A stretch of DNA of 64,000 nucleotides from Mycobacterium sp. 852002-51057_SCH5723018 (GTDB lineage: Bacteria; Actinomycetota; Actinomycetes; Mycobacteriales; Mycobacteriaceae). The notes under the pieces were generated by a model. The model ran no database searches and was not told where the DNA came from. It saw only the letters and a program-made list of their open reading frames with translations. The translations under genes and the position numbers were made by a program. This document shows positions 31,763 through 40,492 of this stretch, one piece after another. The DNA lies in the NCBI RefSeq assembly GCF_001667035.1, contig NZ_LZIR01000041.1:16393-80392 (forward strand), written 5' to 3'. How positions within the stretch are numbered: position 1 is the stretch's first letter; every line of letters begins with the position of its first letter.

Positions 31763-32856
31763 ACGTCGAGCAGTTTCGGGCCGACCTGCGTTCGTGGCTC
31801 GACCAAAACGACCTGACGCCCGGGCCGGACCACTCGCTGCAAGCCCAGATGCGACAGCTCGCCCGGGTCCACCGGGCCCTCTACGACGCCGATTGGATGC
31901 GCTACGGCTGGCCCGTCCAGGTCGGCGGCTTGGGTGGGCCAGCGCTGCTGCGCGCGATCGTCGGCGAGGAGGTGGTAGGCCGCCGGCTGGCCGAACCGGG
32001 GCCCTACTCGATGGTGGAAGTGCTCGCGCCGACGATGATCGATTACGCGCCAGCCGAACTCGCTGCGGAAATGGTGCCGCGGCTGCTCAGCGGCCAAGAA
32101 CAATGGTGCCAGGGCTTTTCCGAACCGGGTTCCGGCAGCGACCTGGCGTCGCTGTCCACCCGCGCGACCCCGGATGGGGACAACTGGATTGTCAACGGGC
32201 AAAAGGTCTGGACCAGCTTCGCGCAGTTCTCGACCCGATGCATCCTGCTCACCCGGACGGCACCCGGCCACGACGGGATCACCGCGTTCTTCGTCGACCT
32301 GGACACCCCGGGTATCACCGTCCGGCCGCTGCGCACGATGCATGGGGTCGACGAGTTCTGCGAGGTCTACTACGACGACGTGGTGATCCCGTCGAGCCGG
32401 ATGCTCGGCCGGCCCGGAGACGGGTGGCGGCTGGCGATGGACCTGCTGCCCTACGAGCGCTCCACCTGCTTCTGGCAGCGGATCGCCTACCTGTATTCCC
32501 GATTCGACGCCCTCATCACCGAAGCGCAGGACCCCGACGAACACGATGAGTATGAGCTCGGCTCAGCCTATCTCGCGCTGCACACGTTGCGCTGCCGATC
32601 CCGCCGCACCCAACACCGGCTCCGCGACGGAGCGCGGCTGGGCCCCGACACCTCCGTCGACAAAGTGCTGCTGGCCACCGCCGAGCAACGCCTCTATGAC
32701 ACCGTCCGCGACCTGCTGCCCGGGGTGCTCGAGCTGGACGACACCCCGTGGCGGTCGGAGTACCTGTACTCGCGCGCGGCCACCATCTATGGCGGTACCG
32801 CCGAGATCCAGCGCAACATCATCGCCCGCCGGCTGCTCGACCTCGGGAAGGAGTGA
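31759..32856 (+). CDS. Acyl-CoA dehydrogenase, large subunit of a heteromeric pair
   Basis: The product is 365 aa from GTG 31759 (VNVEQFRADLRSWLDQND), overlapping the SnoaL stop by 4 nt; an earlier in-frame ATG lies inside that gene. FadE blocks are GFSEPGSGSDLASLSTRA, IVNGQKVWTSFAQFSTRCI and IYGGTAEIQRNIIARRLLDLG. The canonical catalytic-Glu position is Gly, as in heteromeric steroid-type FadE subunits. It is paired with the 273-aa subunit that starts 3 nt downstream. Confidence 0.9.
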   Translation: MNVEQFRADLRSWLDQNDLTPGPDHSLQAQMRQLARVHRALYDADWMRYGWPVQVGGLGGPALLRAIVGEEVVGRRLAEPGPYSMVEVLAPTMIDYAPAELAAEMVPRLLSGQEQWCQGFSEPGSGSDLASLSTRATPDGDNWIVNGQKVWTSFAQFSTRCILLTRTAPGHDGITAFFVDLDTPGITVRPLRTMHGVDEFCEVYYDDVVIPSSRMLGRPGDGWRLAMDLLPYERSTCFWQRIAYLYSRFDALITEAQDPDEHDEYELGSAYLALHTLRCRSRRTQHRLRDGARLGPDTSVDKVLLATAEQRLYDTVRDLLPGVLELDDTPWRSEYLYSRAATIYGGTAEIQRNIIARRLLDLGKE

Positions 32857-32859
32857 ATC

Positions 32860-33681
32860 GTGGATCCCTCGGCTGACCCAGAATCACTGCGCCTGCTGGG
32901 CGATTCGGTGCGAACGACCATGGTTGCGGCCTCGGGCGCAAAGCTCGACGCGGCGCTGACCGACTTGGGCTGGCTCGACATGCTCGACGAAATGCCCGAT
33001 ACCGCAATACCCTTGGTGTTCCGTCTGCTCGGCGAGACCGGGTCGCACGCCCCCGTGCTCAACGACGTGGTGCTGCGCGCTGCCGGCGCCGCGCCGGGCG
33101 GTACCCTCCCACTGCCGTTCACGGGTGGCTCCTGGGTGGTGTGGGAGCGCGGCGACGGCGCCAGCTCGGCACTAGACGGCGAGCTGCCGTTAAACCATGT
33201 GGCGCACGGCGATTCCATCTCGCCGGTCGCGCTGGGCGTTGGACGGCTGGCAGTGGGCTGGTGGCTGATCGGCACCAGCCGGGCGATGCTGTCGCTGGCG
33301 CGCCAGCATGCCGTCGACCGCGTCCAATTCGGCCGCCGCATCAGTTCGTTCCAGGCGATCCGACACCGGCTGGCGGAGACGCTCGTCGCGATCGAGGGAG
33401 CGGAGGCGACGCTGGACGCCGCCACCGCGCAGCCGGACGATCCTGTGGGCCTGGCCTCCTTGTTGGCCAAGGCCGCGGCCGGGCAGGCGGCGCTGACCAC
33501 CGCGCGGCACTGCCAGCAGGTGCTGGGCGGCATCGGCTTCACCGCTGAGCACCAGCTGCATCACCACGTCAAGCGGTCGCTGATCCTGGACGGCCTGCTC
33601 GGCAGCGCACGAGAGCTAACCCGGCAGGCCGGAGCGGCGTTGCGCGCCAAGGGATTCGCGCCTCGGTTGGCCCAGCTGTAG
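32860..33681 (+). CDS. Acyl-CoA dehydrogenase, small subunit
   Basis: The product is 273 aa from GTG 32860. It is shorter than a normal FadE (~380 aa). The N-terminal domain is compressed, and the C-terminal helical domain is recognised by SLARQHAVDRVQFGRRISSFQAIRHRLAETL and ARHCQQVLGGIGFTAEHQLHHHVKRSLILDGLLG. Such truncated partners form alpha2beta2 enzymes with the preceding gene product in mycobacterial steroid catabolism. It is the last gene of the operon that begins at 27960. Confidence 0.88.
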   Translation: MDPSADPESLRLLGDSVRTTMVAASGAKLDAALTDLGWLDMLDEMPDTAIPLVFRLLGETGSHAPVLNDVVLRAAGAAPGGTLPLPFTGGSWVVWERGDGASSALDGELPLNHVAHGDSISPVALGVGRLAVGWWLIGTSRAMLSLARQHAVDRVQFGRRISSFQAIRHRLAETLVAIEGAEATLDAATAQPDDPVGLASLLAKAAAGQAALTTARHCQQVLGGIGFTAEHQLHHHVKRSLILDGLLGSARELTRQAGAALRAKGFAPRLAQL

Positions 33682-33777
33682 CGGCCTAGCCTCCTCGAGC
33701 CCCACCGGTCACTTCAATCACCGGACGCCGGGTGGGGCTGCGCTAGACTCGTCTCGCCGCCCAGAGGACAGGACGCG

Positions 33778-34041
33778 ATGAGCCACCCCGACGCACCCCG
33801 GAACGAGGTCGGTGTCGCCTCGCTGCTGGTCGGCCTCGTCGCGCTCGGCACCTGTTGGCTTCTGATCGGGGTGCCCTTCGGCATCGCGGCGGTGATCACC
33901 GGAGATGTCGCGCGCAGACGCGTGCAGCGCGGCGAAGCAAACAATCCCCGAATCGCCATGGCGGGCATGGCATTAGGGGCGGTATCGATCGCGGCAGGCC
34001 TCGTCGCGATCAGTTACTACGCCTGGCTGGACGCCCGCTAG
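33778..34041 (+). CDS. DUF4190-type small membrane protein
   Basis: The product is 87 aa with AGAGGACAGG upstream. It has two hydrophobic segments, GVASLLVGLVALGTCWLLIGVPFGIAAVITG and AMAGMALGAVSIAAGLVAISYYAW, separated by a basic loop (DVARRRVQRGEANNPRIA). This is the DUF4190 layout, function unknown. Its stop overlaps the stop of the convergent acyl-CoA dehydrogenase by 4 nt. It looks unrelated to the catabolic genes. Confidence 0.8.
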   Translation: MSHPDAPRNEVGVASLLVGLVALGTCWLLIGVPFGIAAVITGDVARRRVQRGEANNPRIAMAGMALGAVSIAAGLVAISYYAWLDAR

Positions 34042-35225
34042 TTTCGCGGCAGACCCAGTACCCGTTCGGCGATGATGTTCCGCTGAATTTCGGAAGTGCC
34101 GCCGGCGATCGTCGCGGCGAAGGTGCGCGCGTATCGGTCGAACCAGCTTTGGTAGTGGCTGTCCAGGTCCAGCGCGGCGACCGGGGCGGTGACCGCGCGG
34201 TGGACGAGCCCGTCGGCACCCGCGGCGTTCAGCGCGTCTTCGCAGGCACGTTGCAGCGCATCCGAACCGAGCAGCTTGAGCACGGATTGGCCGGGAACGT
34301 CCTCTTCCCCGCGAGCGGCGCGGGCCAGGGCAGCCGACCCGAGCAGCCGCATCGCCTGGGCGTCCATCACCAGAGTGGCGTAGCGATCGCGCTCGACCGA
34401 TCCCGAAGGCTCGAAATCAGCTGTCAGCGCACGCAACAAGTCGACGTATCCCGTCCACAGCATGATGCGTTCGTGGCCGAGGGAACCGGTCGCCACCCGC
34501 CAGCCCTCATTGAGCTGACCCACCAGGTTCTCGACCGGCACCCGGGCGTCGGTGAAAAATACCTCATTGAAGTCGACGTCATCGCTGTCACAGACCGACG
34601 CGAACGGACGGCACACCACCCCCGGGGTGTCGGTCGGGATCATTAATGCGCTGATGCCCTTGTGTTTTGGCTTGTCCGGATCGGTGCGCACGAAAGCCAA
34701 CAACACATCGGCGTCATGGGCGCCGGACGTCCACACCTTCTGCCCGTTCACCACGAAGAAGTCGCCTTGCGAATCTGAGTGGCGCACCGCCCGGGTTTTC
34801 ACGGAAGCCAGGTCCGAGCCCGCGCCGGGCTCGCTCATCCCCAGCGAGGCGGTGATCTCGGCGCGCAAAATCGGCACCGCCCATCGCTGCCTTTGCTGCG
34901 CGGTGCCGAACGCCAACAACGACGCCGCGATGATGCCCACGCCCTGCGGATTGAAACTCTGGGAGATACGCCGCCGCCCCAACTCTTCCAAGTACACGTA
35001 TTGCTGCAACAGCGTGGCGTTGCGCCCACCGAACTCGGGGGGGTTGCCGGGCAGCAGCCAGCCACTGTCGAACAGCAGCCGCTGCCAGCGGCGAGCCCAC
35101 TCCGGAACATGCGAACTGGACCGGGGCCGCTCCCCCGCCTCCGCGTCGGGCGGCAAATGCTCGTCCAGAAACTCCACAAATTCGGCGCGGAACGCCTCGA
35201 CGTCACTGTCAAAGGTCAGTTGCAC
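34038..35225 (-). CDS. Acyl-CoA dehydrogenase (orphan paralogue of the 1048 gene)
   Basis: The product is 395 aa from GTG 35225 (VQLTFDSDVEAFRAEF). It is colinear with the 391-aa subunit at 1048 throughout, with nearly identical blocks (GMSEPGAGSDLAS, NGQKVWTSGAHDADVLL, DTPGVVCRPF, IAGGTSEIQRNIIA). Unlike that gene it has no small-subunit partner beside it. It may share the 2207-type partner, or act with a different one. It is divergent from a TetR gene, with a perfect copy of the recurring operator between them at 35308-35322. Confidence 0.9.
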   Translation of the reverse strand: MQLTFDSDVEAFRAEFVEFLDEHLPPDAEAGERPRSSSHVPEWARRWQRLLFDSGWLLPGNPPEFGGRNATLLQQYVYLEELGRRRISQSFNPQGVGIIAASLLAFGTAQQRQRWAVPILRAEITASLGMSEPGAGSDLASVKTRAVRHSDSQGDFFVVNGQKVWTSGAHDADVLLAFVRTDPDKPKHKGISALMIPTDTPGVVCRPFASVCDSDDVDFNEVFFTDARVPVENLVGQLNEGWRVATGSLGHERIMLWTGYVDLLRALTADFEPSGSVERDRYATLVMDAQAMRLLGSAALARAARGEEDVPGQSVLKLLGSDALQRACEDALNAAGADGLVHRAVTAPVAALDLDSHYQSWFDRYARTFAATIAGGTSEIQRNIIAERVLGLPRN

Positions 35226-35307
35226 GGCACTCCCGGGAGGGTGGTTTCCGGATTCTCGGTGACCGCGCGATCCGCTCTTACGATTAAGCTTCCGTACACG
35301 CGTCTAA

Positions 35308-35322
35308 GAGAATAGTATTCTC
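35308..35322. promoter_or_regulatory. Inverted repeat GAGAAT-AGT-ATTCTC, putative TetR operator (copy 7)
   Basis: The arms are perfect, and with the AGT centre the 15 bp is nearly fully symmetric. It lies between the orphan acyl-CoA dehydrogenase (start 35225) and the TetR gene (start 35379). It is therefore placed to control both, as an autoregulated TetR operator would be. Confidence 0.75.
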
Positions 35323-35378
35323 GTCGTGCGAAAGTTACAATCTCCGAAACAGCTTCCGCAAGGGGGTCGAGCGCAGCG

Positions 35379-36095
35379 ATGGCACGGCGTTCTCCGGTAG
35401 AGTCCAATCATGTTCTCCCCACGCGGCAATCCCCTGAGCCGCCCGTGACGAACCCAAGCGAAGAGCCGGCCTGGAAGCAGCGCGCCGTCGAGCGGTCCAT
35501 CAAAACCGCGAAACTGCGGGCGGCTCAACGCGTTCAACGCTTCCTCGACGCCGCGCAGGCGATCATCATCGAGAAGGGCAGCACCGACTTTACCGTCCAG
35601 GAGGTCGTGGACCGGTCCCGCCAGTCGCTGCGGAGCTTCTACCTGCAGTTCGATGGCAAACACGAGCTCCTCCTCGCGCTGTTCGAGGACGCGTTGAGCC
35701 GGTCCGCCGACCAGATCCGCGCCGCCACCGAAAGCCACACCGATCCGCTGGAGCGGTTGAAGGTCGCCGTCGAGCTGTTGTACGAGGCGTCGCGTCCCGA
35801 TCCGACGGCTAAGCGACCGCTGTTCACCGACTTTGCGCCGCGGTTGCTGGTTACTCATCCCGCCGAGGTCAAGATCGCACACGCGCCGCTACTGGCGTTG
35901 CTGACCGAGCTCATGGAGGCCGCCTGCGACGCGGGCACGCTGCGCGCCGACATCAATCCGAAGCGAGTCGCCGCCATGACCATGCAGACCGTCATGTTCA
36001 TCGCGCAGTCCAGCGGCGGCTCCGATGACGCGACGGTCCACCCCATCACCGCCGACGAGGTATGGGACTTCTGCTCACGCGGATTCGTCGGCTAG
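35379..36095 (+). CDS. TetR-family regulator, candidate master regulator of the region
   Basis: The product is up to 238 aa from ATG 35379. GTG 35445 (VTNPSEEPAWKQ) is an alternative start that removes a poorly structured leader. The HTH is AQRVQRFLDAAQAIIIEKGSTDFTVQEVVDRSRQSLRSFYLQFDGKHELLLALFEDAL, with helix 3 SLRSFYLQF in place of the usual GxLYxHF. The C-terminal domain is helical (RLKVAVELLYEASRP, MTMQTVMFIAQSSGG). It sits directly beside a perfect copy of the box that recurs across 60 kb. That makes it the best candidate for the regulator of those operons. The ligand is unknown, likely a pathway acyl-CoA. Confidence 0.85.
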   Translation: MARRSPVESNHVLPTRQSPEPPVTNPSEEPAWKQRAVERSIKTAKLRAAQRVQRFLDAAQAIIIEKGSTDFTVQEVVDRSRQSLRSFYLQFDGKHELLLALFEDALSRSADQIRAATESHTDPLERLKVAVELLYEASRPDPTAKRPLFTDFAPRLLVTHPAEVKIAHAPLLALLTELMEAACDAGTLRADINPKRVAAMTMQTVMFIAQSSGGSDDATVHPITADEVWDFCSRGFVG

Positions 36096-36151
36096 CGGCC
36101 GCCGCTCCTCGATCGAAAAGGTGAGCAAATAGCGCACCCGACTTTCGCTGC

Positions 36152-36166
36152 GAGAATCTGGTTCTC
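36152..36166. promoter_or_regulatory. GAGAAT-CTG-GTTCTC, putative TetR operator (copy 8)
   Basis: There is one mismatch between arms. It lies 131 nt upstream of the P450 start at 36298 and downstream of the TetR stop at 36095, so it serves the P450-SDR operon. Confidence 0.65.
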
Positions 36167-36297
36167 CGATATCTAGAACTGCAAGTAGCCAAAACGGATT
36201 CGCCGTTGACACTCGTTGGTCGCTGATGACAGAGTTCAGATGCGGCACGAATCCGCGATCCGGGGGACGCGGTTCCGGCGAGAGGTGATTGATACCC

Positions 36298-37500
36298 GTG
36301 ACTGTCAGCGCGGCCAGCGAAATTTATTTCGACCCGTATGACGTCGGGCTGCACGCCGACCCCTACCCGACGTTTCGACGGCTGCGGGACGAGTCGCCGC
36401 TGTACTACAACGAGCAGCACGACTTCTACGCCCTGAGCCGGTTCGACGACGTGGACCGCGGCCTGGTCGACTACCTGACCTTCAGTTCGGCCAAGGGCGC
36501 GATACTCGAGCTGATCAAGGCGAACATCGCCATCCCGCCCGGCGTGCTGCTGTTCGAGGATCCGCCGATCCATGACATCCATCGCAAGCTGCTGTCCCGG
36601 ATGTTCACACCGCGCAAGATCAACGAGCTCGAGCCCAAGATCCGCGAATTCTGCGCTCGCAGTTTGGATCCGCTGATTGGCACGGGCCGCTTCGACTTCG
36701 TCGCCGACCTGGGGGCGCAGATGCCGATGCGAGTCATCGGCATGCTGCTGGGCATTCCCGAGGAATACCAGGAGGCCGCGCGCGATCGGGCGAACGCAAA
36801 TTTGCGTACCGAGGCCGGCAAGCCGATGGACACCACGGCCGAACACATGATGAACGGTGAGTTTTTTGGCCAGTTCATCGACTGGCGCGCAGAGCATCCC
36901 TCCGACGACATCATGACCGAACTGCTCAACGCCGAGTTCGAGGACGAGACGGGGGCCGTGCGCCGGCTGCGCCGCGACGAGCTGCTGATCTACATCAGCG
37001 TCGTGTCCGGGGCCGGCAACGAGACCACCACGCGGCTGATCGGGTGGGCCGGCAAGGTGCTGGCCGAACACCCCGACCAGCGGCGGGAGCTGGTGGCGGA
37101 CCCGTCGTTGATCCCGGCCGCCATCGAGGAGTTGTTGCGCTTCGAGCCGCCCGCCCCGCACGTCGCCAGGTACGTCACCCGCGATGTCGAGTACTACGGC
37201 CAACGCGTGCCCGCGGGCAGCGCCATGATGATGCTGATCGGCGCCGCCAACCGCGATCACCGCCAATTCCCGCCCGACGGCGACGTTTTCGACATTCGGC
37301 GCGAATCACGCCAGCATCTGACGTTCAGCGTGGGCACGCATTACTGCCTCGGCTCGGCGCTGGCCCGCCTCGAGGGCCGCATCGCGCTCGAAGAGATCCT
37401 GAAACGCTTCCCCGAGTGGGAGGTCAACCTTCGCGACGCCAAGCTTTCTCCGACTTCCACGGTGCGGGGATGGGAGACCATGCCGGCCGTAATCGGCTGA
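36298..37500 (+). CDS. Cytochrome P450
   Basis: The product is 400 aa from GTG 36298, with GAGAGGTG about 10 nt upstream; TTG 36289 is too close to that site. The I-helix is SGAGNETTTRLIG, the K-helix ExxR is EELLRFE, and the heme loop is FSVGTHYCLGSALAR. It most resembles the 18391 enzyme. No ferredoxin gene is adjacent, unlike the other three P450s here, so it must borrow one. It is first of three genes with two SDRs, which could oxidise its alcohol product to a ketone. Confidence 0.92.
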   Translation: MTVSAASEIYFDPYDVGLHADPYPTFRRLRDESPLYYNEQHDFYALSRFDDVDRGLVDYLTFSSAKGAILELIKANIAIPPGVLLFEDPPIHDIHRKLLSRMFTPRKINELEPKIREFCARSLDPLIGTGRFDFVADLGAQMPMRVIGMLLGIPEEYQEAARDRANANLRTEAGKPMDTTAEHMMNGEFFGQFIDWRAEHPSDDIMTELLNAEFEDETGAVRRLRRDELLIYISVVSGAGNETTTRLIGWAGKVLAEHPDQRRELVADPSLIPAAIEELLRFEPPAPHVARYVTRDVEYYGQRVPAGSAMMMLIGAANRDHRQFPPDGDVFDIRRESRQHLTFSVGTHYCLGSALARLEGRIALEEILKRFPEWEVNLRDAKLSPTSTVRGWETMPAVIG

Positions 37501-37523
37501 GCCAGTTAAGGAATGAGGTAGCA

Positions 37524-38363
37524 ATGACGGGACGCGTTGAGGGCAAGGTCGCTTTCATCACCGGGGCGGCGCGCGGTCAGGGCCGCAGTCACGCGGTGCG
37601 GCTGGCACAGGAGGGCGCCGACATCATCGCCGTCGACGTCTGTAAACCGATCGTGCGGAACACCACCATCCCGGCGTCGACGCCGGAGGACTTGGCCGAG
37701 ACGGCCGACCTGGTCAAGGGGCACAACCGCAGAATCTTCACGGCCGAGGTCGACGTGCGTGACTACGACGCGCTGAAGGCCGCGGTCGACACCGGTGTCG
37801 AACAGCTTGGCCGGCTGGACATCATCGTGGCCAACGCCGGCATCGGCAATGGCGGCGACACGCTGGACAAGACCAGCGAATACGACTGGCAGGAAATGAT
37901 CGACGTAAACCTGTCGAGCGTTTGGAAGTCGGTGAAAGCCGGTGTGCCGCATTTGATCGCGGGCGGCACGGGCGGTTCGATCGTATTGACGAGCTCAGTC
38001 GGGGGACTGAAGGCCTACCCACATTGCGGCAGCTATGTCGCCGCCAAGCATGGTGTGGTGGGCATCATGCGGTCCTTCGCAGTTGAGCTGGGACAGCACA
38101 TGATTCGCGTCAACTCCGTTCATCCGACGCACGTCAGCACACCGATGTTGCACAACCAGGGAACGTTCAAGATGTTCCGGCCAGACTTGGAAAATCCCGG
38201 CCCGGACGACATGGCGCCGATCTGTCAGATGTTTCATACGATGCCGATTCCCTGGGTTGATCCCGTCGACATCAGCAATGCGGTGCTGTTCCTGGCCTCG
38301 GACGAGGCCCGTTACATCACCGGCGTGACCCTCCCCGTCGACGCGGGTAGCTGCCTGAAATAG
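37524..38363 (+). CDS. Mycofactocin-coupled SDR-family oxidoreductase
   Basis: The product is 279 aa from ATG 37524, with AAGGAATGAGG upstream. The N-terminus VAFITGAARGQGRSHAVRLAQEGADIIAVDVCKP carries the expanded GAARGQGRSH nucleotide motif and insertion typical of the mycofactocin-dependent SDR group. The active site is LTSSVGG...Y-VAAKHG (Ser-Tyr-Lys). The C-terminus is YITGVTLPVDAGSCLK. Such enzymes hold NAD(H) tightly and pass electrons to mycofactocin. Oxidation of the alcohol made by the upstream P450 is the obvious inference. Confidence 0.9.
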   Translation: MTGRVEGKVAFITGAARGQGRSHAVRLAQEGADIIAVDVCKPIVRNTTIPASTPEDLAETADLVKGHNRRIFTAEVDVRDYDALKAAVDTGVEQLGRLDIIVANAGIGNGGDTLDKTSEYDWQEMIDVNLSSVWKSVKAGVPHLIAGGTGGSIVLTSSVGGLKAYPHCGSYVAAKHGVVGIMRSFAVELGQHMIRVNSVHPTHVSTPMLHNQGTFKMFRPDLENPGPDDMAPICQMFHTMPIPWVDPVDISNAVLFLASDEARYITGVTLPVDAGSCLK

Positions 38364-38374
38364 GGTTCCGTCCC

Positions 38375-39211
38375 ATGGACGGATTCGAGGGGCGCGGGGC
38401 TGTCATCACCGGCGGAGCGAGCGGCATCGGTTTGGCCACCGCCACCGAGTTCGCCCGGCGCGGAGCGCGGGTCGTGCTCGCCGATGTCGATCAGCCCGCG
38501 CTGGAACAGGCCGTGGCGCGGTTGCGTGCGGAGGGGTTTGAAGCGCACGGCGTGATGTGCGACGTCCGGCACCTCGACGAGGTGCTTCACCTCGCTGACG
38601 AGGCCTTCCGCCTGCTCGGCGAGGTCGACGTCGTCTTCAGCAACGCGGGCATCGTCATCGCGGGGCCGATTGCGCAGATGACGCACGACGACTGGCGCTG
38701 GGTAATCGACATCGACCTGTGGGGCTCGATCCACGCCGTCGAGGCGTTCCTGCCCCGGTTGCTCGAGCAGGGCAAGGGCGGCCACATCGCCTTCACCGCC
38801 TCCTTCGCCGGCCTGGTGCCCAACACGGGCCTCGGGACGTACGGCGTTGCCAAATATGGCGTCGTCGCCTTGGCGGAGACGCTGGCCCGCGAGGTCAGGG
38901 ACAACGGCATCGGCGTGTCGGTGCTGTGCCCGATGGTCGTCGAAACCAAGCTGGTGTCCAACTCCGAACGAATCCGCGGCGCCGATTACGGGCTGGCGTC
39001 AACACCGGACGTGACGGGGTCGATGGGCCCGCTCCCAGCCCAAGACGACACGCTCGGCGTCGATGACGTCGCACGGCTGACGGCCGAGGCGATCCTGGCC
39101 AACCGCCTGTACATCCTGCCGCACGGGGCCGCCCGGGCCTCGATCCGCCGCAGGTTCGAGCGCATTGACAGCGCATTCGACGACCAGGCCGCCGCGGGGT
39201 GGGCCCACTAA
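38375..39211 (+). CDS. SDR-family oxidoreductase
   Basis: The product is 278 aa. It is a classical SDR: GGASGIGLATATEFARRGARVVLADVD, CDVR, SNAGIVIAG, TASFAGLVPNTGLGTYGVAKYG (Ser/Tyr-x3-Lys), PMVVETKL. The C-terminal part is longer and ends without the VDGG motif. It follows the mycofactocin-type SDR by 11 nt. It probably acts on a related hydroxyl or keto group of the same intermediate. Confidence 0.88.
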   Translation: MDGFEGRGAVITGGASGIGLATATEFARRGARVVLADVDQPALEQAVARLRAEGFEAHGVMCDVRHLDEVLHLADEAFRLLGEVDVVFSNAGIVIAGPIAQMTHDDWRWVIDIDLWGSIHAVEAFLPRLLEQGKGGHIAFTASFAGLVPNTGLGTYGVAKYGVVALAETLAREVRDNGIGVSVLCPMVVETKLVSNSERIRGADYGLASTPDVTGSMGPLPAQDDTLGVDDVARLTAEAILANRLYILPHGAARASIRRRFERIDSAFDDQAAAGWAH

Positions 39212-39217
39212 TACCGC

Positions 39218-39275
39218 CGAGCAGACGCAAAAGCCCCCTCGCGCCCGGGTTTTCGGAGGCTTCTGCGTCTGCTCG
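39218..39275. terminator. Long stem-loop between convergent operons (dispersed GCAGACG element)
   Basis: CGAGCAGACGCA (39218-39229) and TGCGTCTGCTCG (39264-39275) form a perfect 12-bp stem. AAGCC (39231-39235) and GGCTT (39258-39262) extend it after one mismatch. It lies between the rightward SDR gene and the leftward M24 gene and so fits a bidirectional terminator. Related copies are at 26225 and 982. Confidence 0.7.
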
Positions 39276-39364
39276 CGCGAAGATCAGGCCACGCGCCCGC
39301 TATTCCGGTCGACAGGTCGATAAACGTGTAGCCGGTCAGGGGCGCTTCGACCTCGGATCCCGCA

Positions 39365-40492
39365 CTATGCCTGCCATGACGGGCTCGAGGTCAGCACCTC
39401 TGGGCCGTCTGCGGTGATCAGCACCGCTTCGCGCCCGAAGACCGCTCCCACTCCCGGTTCCCAGACGTAGCCGGTGACGGCCAACACCATTCCGGGCTCC
39501 AGCCGTTCGTCGGCCGCGCAGTGCGGTAGGTGTTGGGAGACGACGGGCGGGTCGAAGCCCATGCCCAGCCCCCGCGCCACCGGCATCGGCGGCGCCGGCT
39601 CCCCCGCGGCCGGGTAAGCAGCCAGCAGCCCGTCAGCCCCGGCGCCCGGCTGGCACGCGGCTAAGAGCCTGGCCCACAGGTGGTTCCAGCGCCGGTAGGG
39701 GCGGGCGGCGCCGCTGGCCGCGCCCGCGGGCCAGGTCCGCCCCACCTCACCGATGTAGCCACCGGCCAGCACCCCGGCGCTAAAGGCCACCAGGTCACCG
39801 TCTTTCACCCGCCCGTCGCCGTCGACGCGCCGCCACGGGTGGTCCCGAGAAGTCACCCAGGCCACATCCTGATTCGACGGTGTGCTGACCCCGCCGGCGG
39901 CCAGAGCCTCCACCAGCGCACCGGCCAGCAGTTGTTCGCTTACCCCGGGGCGCAGCTCGGACACCGCGGCGGCCAAGGCGGATTCGGCCACCGCGATCGC
40001 CTGCCGCAGGGAATCGACCTCTTCGGCCGTCTTGATCCGCCGGGCGGCGCGCATCGCGAGTTCCCCGTCGACCAGCTTCGCGTTGGGGAACGCGGTGGGC
40101 AGCAGCTTGGCGAAAGCCGGTGACAGAGCGTCGGTTCCGACGCGGCGCGCGGTGGCCGCTCCGTCGATGCGCTGCAGCGCCGCGATCGTGTTCATCGGGT
40201 TCCATGAGATGCCGTACAGGTTTTCGTGGGGGATGTCGTCGGGAACGCCCTCGTCCCAGGTGCTGAGCAGATGGACGGCACCGGTCTCGCGCACCAGGAC
40301 GCAGGTGGGGCCGAACGGGCGGGTCCCGGCGACCCACAGCTGCGGCGTCCCGGAGACGTAACGGACGTTGGCCTGGCGCCCGAGCACCACGACGTCGAGG
40401 TCGTGCGCGGCCATCTGCTCCAGCGCCCGTTGCCGGCGCCCCAGGCGCAGCGCCCGGTCGTCGGGCAGGACTTCAGTTGCCATAGGGGTCAT
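39365..40492 (-). CDS. M24 (creatinase/aminopeptidase P-like) protein lacking metal ligands
   Basis: The product is 375 aa from ATG 40492; ATG 40483 (MATEVLPDD) is an alternative, both overlapping the upstream gene. The N-terminal domain (LDVVVLGRQANVRYVSGTP) and pita-bread C-terminal domain are of M24 type. Four of the five metal-ligand positions have changed against the next-door paralogue: Ser238 and Glu249 for the two Asp, Gly310 for the His, Thr340 for the first Glu. Only Glu355 remains. It is therefore unlikely to be a metallopeptidase. It may be a metal-free creatinase-like hydrolase or a structural partner of the 40473 product. Confidence 0.85.
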   Translation of the reverse strand: MTPMATEVLPDDRALRLGRRQRALEQMAAHDLDVVVLGRQANVRYVSGTPQLWVAGTRPFGPTCVLVRETGAVHLLSTWDEGVPDDIPHENLYGISWNPMNTIAALQRIDGAATARRVGTDALSPAFAKLLPTAFPNAKLVDGELAMRAARRIKTAEEVDSLRQAIAVAESALAAAVSELRPGVSEQLLAGALVEALAAGGVSTPSNQDVAWVTSRDHPWRRVDGDGRVKDGDLVAFSAGVLAGGYIGEVGRTWPAGAASGAARPYRRWNHLWARLLAACQPGAGADGLLAAYPAAGEPAPPMPVARGLGMGFDPPVVSQHLPHCAADERLEPGMVLAVTGYVWEPGVGAVFGREAVLITADGPEVLTSSPSWQA

